Shown one piece after another: positions 6,323 through 7,675 of a stretch of 7,675 nucleotides of DNA. Positions within the stretch are counted from its first letter, which is position 1. Each line of letters starts with the position of its first letter. The stretch is from an uncultured Beijerinckiaceae bacterium (GTDB taxonomy: Bacteria > Pseudomonadota > Alphaproteobacteria > Rhizobiales > Beijerinckiaceae). The notes below the pieces were generated by a model. The model did no database searches. It had not been told where the DNA came from and saw only the letters and a list, made by a program, of their open reading frames with translations. The stretch spans positions 1 through 7,675 of the forward strand of contig CALMGA010000335.1 of NCBI GenBank assembly GCA_937863205.1, written 5' to 3'. The position numbers and the translations under genes were made by a program.

Positions 6323-6645
6323 TTATCCGAAACGGAAGCCGGAGATCGGCTTGCCGAGCGCGCGGCCGCGAAAGATGGTCCGGCCGGGCTCGCCGGACGC
6401 GGCACCGGCGGCCACCGTCAGCGGCAGCAGGTGATCCTCGTGCGGCTGCGCCTGCTGGGGGCTCCGGGCGCCCGAGCCCACCCGATCAGCGATCGCGCCC
6501 GCGTGTCGCCGTCCGCCATCGCCTCGCGCAGCCGTGCATCGAAGGCTTCGGGCGGCGGGATCGACGGCACCGCGATCGCCCCCAAGCCGCGCATGTTGAA
6601 GACGCAGGGTCCGCCGCCGTGGTTGATGAAGGAGGTCGGTTGCAT
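6323..6645 (-). pseudogene. LigB-type extradiol dioxygenase, internally deleted and frameshifted
   Basis: A remnant of a class III (LigB/DOPA 4,5-dioxygenase-like) ring-cleaving dioxygenase, normally about 260 residues. From ATG 6645 it begins FINHGGGPCVF (residues 6-16), the N-terminal metal-histidine motif, then jumps directly to NMRGLG and the C-terminal part (EAFDARL, RSLIGWARAPGA). Roughly 140 central residues, which carry other metal and catalytic histidines, are missing. A second lesion follows. Near a run of five G at 6457-6461 the frame shifts by one, and the true C-terminus (AQPHEDHLLPLTVAAGA to GKPISGFRFG, ending at the TAA at 6323-6325) continues in another frame. Without correction the frame from 6645 ends at 6418. 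The product should be inactive. It sits 15 bases before azoR and is divergent from the LysR gene. The homopolymer shift alone could be a sequencing error; the deletion could not. Confidence 0.78.
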
Positions 6646-6682
6646 GCCGCGAAGCTAGACGGCGCCGCCTCGTTGCGGGAGG

Positions 6683-6697
6683 GATCAAATTGTGATC
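6683..6697. promoter_or_regulatory. Palindrome in the divergent region, upstream site
   Basis: GATCA-AATTG-TGATC, a perfect 5-bp inverted repeat, lies in the 78-base space between the broken dioxygenase gene and the divergent lysR gene. It is the most AT-rich part of that space. It is a plausible activation or recognition site for the LysR protein, although its spacing is not the strict T-N11-A form. Confidence 0.4.
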
Positions 6698-6703
6698 GCC
6701 TCC

Positions 6704-6718
6704 ATCGCCTGAGGTGAT
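6704..6718. promoter_or_regulatory. LysR-box-like T-N11-A palindrome over the lysR ribosome-binding site
   Basis: ATCGCCT-G-AGGTGAT is an inverted repeat with one mismatch. It contains T-N11-A and ATC-N9-GAT, the classical LysR-type recognition pattern. Its right arm carries the GAGGTG that acts as lysR's ribosome-binding site, 5 bases before the ATG, so binding would suit autorepression. The left arm ATCGCCT is directly repeated 9 bases upstream at 6695-6701. Confidence 0.5.
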
Positions 6719-6723
6719 GGGTC

Positions 6724-7623
6724 ATGATCGGCAGCTTGAGCCTGGACCAGTTGCGCGTGCTGGTGACGATCGCCGACACCGGCAGCTTCTCCGCCGCCGG
6801 GCGCAAGCTTGGACGCGCGCAGTCGGCGATCAGCCAGGCGGTCGCGACGTTGGAAGCGATGCAGGGCGTTTCGCTGTTCGACCGCGACGGCCGTCGGCCG
6901 CGACAGACCGACGTCGGCCGCGTGCTGGTCGAGCAGGCGAGACTGGTGCTCGCCGGCGCCGCCCGCTTCGAGGCGGTGGCGGCCGGAACGCGACGGGGGC
7001 TGGAACCCGAACTGGCGCTCGCGATCGACCCGCTGGTGCCGACCGCGCCGTTGGTCGACAGCCTGCGCGCGCTGAGCGACACCTTTCCCAACCTGCCGGT
7101 CAGCTTCTCGACCGAGGGACTGGGCGGCTCGCTGCGGCGGCTGCGTGGCGGCTCGGCGGCGCTGGCGATCTGCCTGCTGCTGCCGGGCGTGCCCGAGGAC
7201 ATCGCCGCCACCCCGCTGCTGCGGATCGCCATGCAGCCCGTGGTGGCGCCCGGCCATCCCTTGGCGTCGCTGAACCGTCCCGCCACGCGCGGCGACCTCG
7301 AGCCTCACGTCCAGCTCGTGCTGTCCGACCCGGTCGATCCTGGCGGCGCGACCTATGGTCTTGCCAGTGCGCGGTTGTGGCGTTTCGTGGATCTCGGCCG
7401 GCGGCTCGACGTCCTTCTTGCCGGTTTCGGATGGTGCCGCATGCCGGGGCACCTCGTTGCGGCCCACCTCGCGGACGCGAGGTTGGTTTCGCTCCGGATC
7501 GAGGACGATCCCACGCCAAGTGAGGGGCTCCTCATCTATGCCGCGCATCGGCGCGACCGCGCCCTGGGTCCTGCCGGCCGCTGGCTGCTGGACAGGCTGC
7601 GGAAGCGCCTCGCGATCGCGTGA
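6724..7623 (+). CDS. LysR-family transcriptional regulator
   Basis: A 299-residue DNA-binding regulator, normal length for LysR proteins. The N-terminal winged helix-turn-helix spans about residues 5-64, with the recognition region FSAAGRKLGRAQSAISQAVA (22-41) and the wing around LFDRDGRR (51-58). A linker helix (about 65-90) leads into a two-lobe effector domain (about 92-295), where GFGWCRMPGHLV (224-235) is the usual lobe-hinge motif. The ATG at 6724 is preceded by GAGGTG. The gene is divergent from the dioxygenase remnant and azoR, the standard layout for a LysR protein that controls its neighbour and itself. Its effector is unknown; a quinone or aromatic compound would fit the azoreductase/dioxygenase context (inference). 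Third codon positions are almost always G or C, more so than in the transporters at the left of the window. Confidence 0.92.
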   Translation: MIGSLSLDQLRVLVTIADTGSFSAAGRKLGRAQSAISQAVATLEAMQGVSLFDRDGRRPRQTDVGRVLVEQARLVLAGAARFEAVAAGTRRGLEPELALAIDPLVPTAPLVDSLRALSDTFPNLPVSFSTEGLGGSLRRLRGGSAALAICLLLPGVPEDIAATPLLRIAMQPVVAPGHPLASLNRPATRGDLEPHVQLVLSDPVDPGGATYGLASARLWRFVDLGRRLDVLLAGFGWCRMPGHLVAAHLADARLVSLRIEDDPTPSEGLLIYAAHRRDRALGPAGRWLLDRLRKRLAIA

Positions 7624-7675
7624 GGCGGTATCGGGCCGCTTGCGTCGGGCCATGGACTTCGACTCTGGCGGGAAA
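7624..7675. other. Right edge, no gene seen
   Basis: These 52 bases after the lysR stop hold no recognisable start, terminator with a T-run, or gene end. Confidence 0.4.

Noticed and set aside
6685..7653. Minus-strand open frame of 322 codons across lysR
   Set aside because: It is the antisense shadow of a complete LysR gene in very GC-rich DNA. The translation is low-complexity and unlike any family.
1..7675. CRISPR arrays, tRNA or rRNA genes, an intact insertion sequence, toxin-antitoxin or phage genes
   Set aside because: No repeat-spacer pattern, cloverleaf, complete transposase with terminal repeats, or such protein families were seen on either strand.

Overview
The window is high-GC DNA without CRISPR, rRNA or tRNA genes that I can see. 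Protein style and codon use suggest a Pseudomonadota bacterium, most likely an alphaproteobacterium such as a sphingomonad or a rhizobial or methylotrophic relative. That placement is inference. The window divides into three blocks.

Block 1 (about 1-4690, all on the minus strand) looks like a catabolic or uptake operon. In transcription order it holds an ACS-type MFS transporter (3419-4687), an aspartate ammonia-lyase, aspA (1916-3370), a second and different MFS transporter (516-1811), and the N-terminal third of a molybdenum-hydroxylase FAD subunit (CoxM/XdhB type), which runs off the left edge. The genes are 48, 104 and 115 bases apart. Each gap holds a candidate signal. Upstream of the first transporter there is a palindrome (4788-4802). 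Before aspA there is an inverted repeat (3392-3410) overlapping a promoter-like pair. Before the second transporter there is a TTGACA-type promoter candidate. Before the FAD subunit there is a hairpin. Two permeases, a fumarate-forming lyase and a molybdenum hydroxylase would suit uptake and oxidation of an N-containing or carboxylated compound with carbon entering the TCA cycle as fumarate. The substrate cannot be read from this window.

Block 2 (about 4850-5690) is a graveyard. It contains a C-terminal fragment of an NADP-dependent malic enzyme (its phosphotransacetylase-like domain, minus strand). This abuts, within a few bases at about 5234-5240, the decayed remnant of an IS3-family OrfB transposase on the plus strand, which carries two in-frame TGA codons and frameshifts. 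The following 200 bases hold nothing I recognise.

Block 3 (about 5690-7623) has visibly stronger G/C preference at third codon positions. It contains an intact FMN-dependent NADH-azoreductase (azoR, minus). Immediately upstream of it is a broken LigB-type dioxygenase gene with a large internal deletion and a frameshift. Divergent from both is a complete LysR-family regulator (plus). The 78-base divergent region carries two LysR-box-like palindromes. This is a regulator/redox-enzyme module in which one structural gene has died.

I see no wholly new system. The points most worth a second look are the unusual aspA/two-MFS/molybdenum-hydroxylase operon with its internal operator, the malic enzyme/IS3 junction that may mark the edge of an acquired segment, and the internally deleted dioxygenase.
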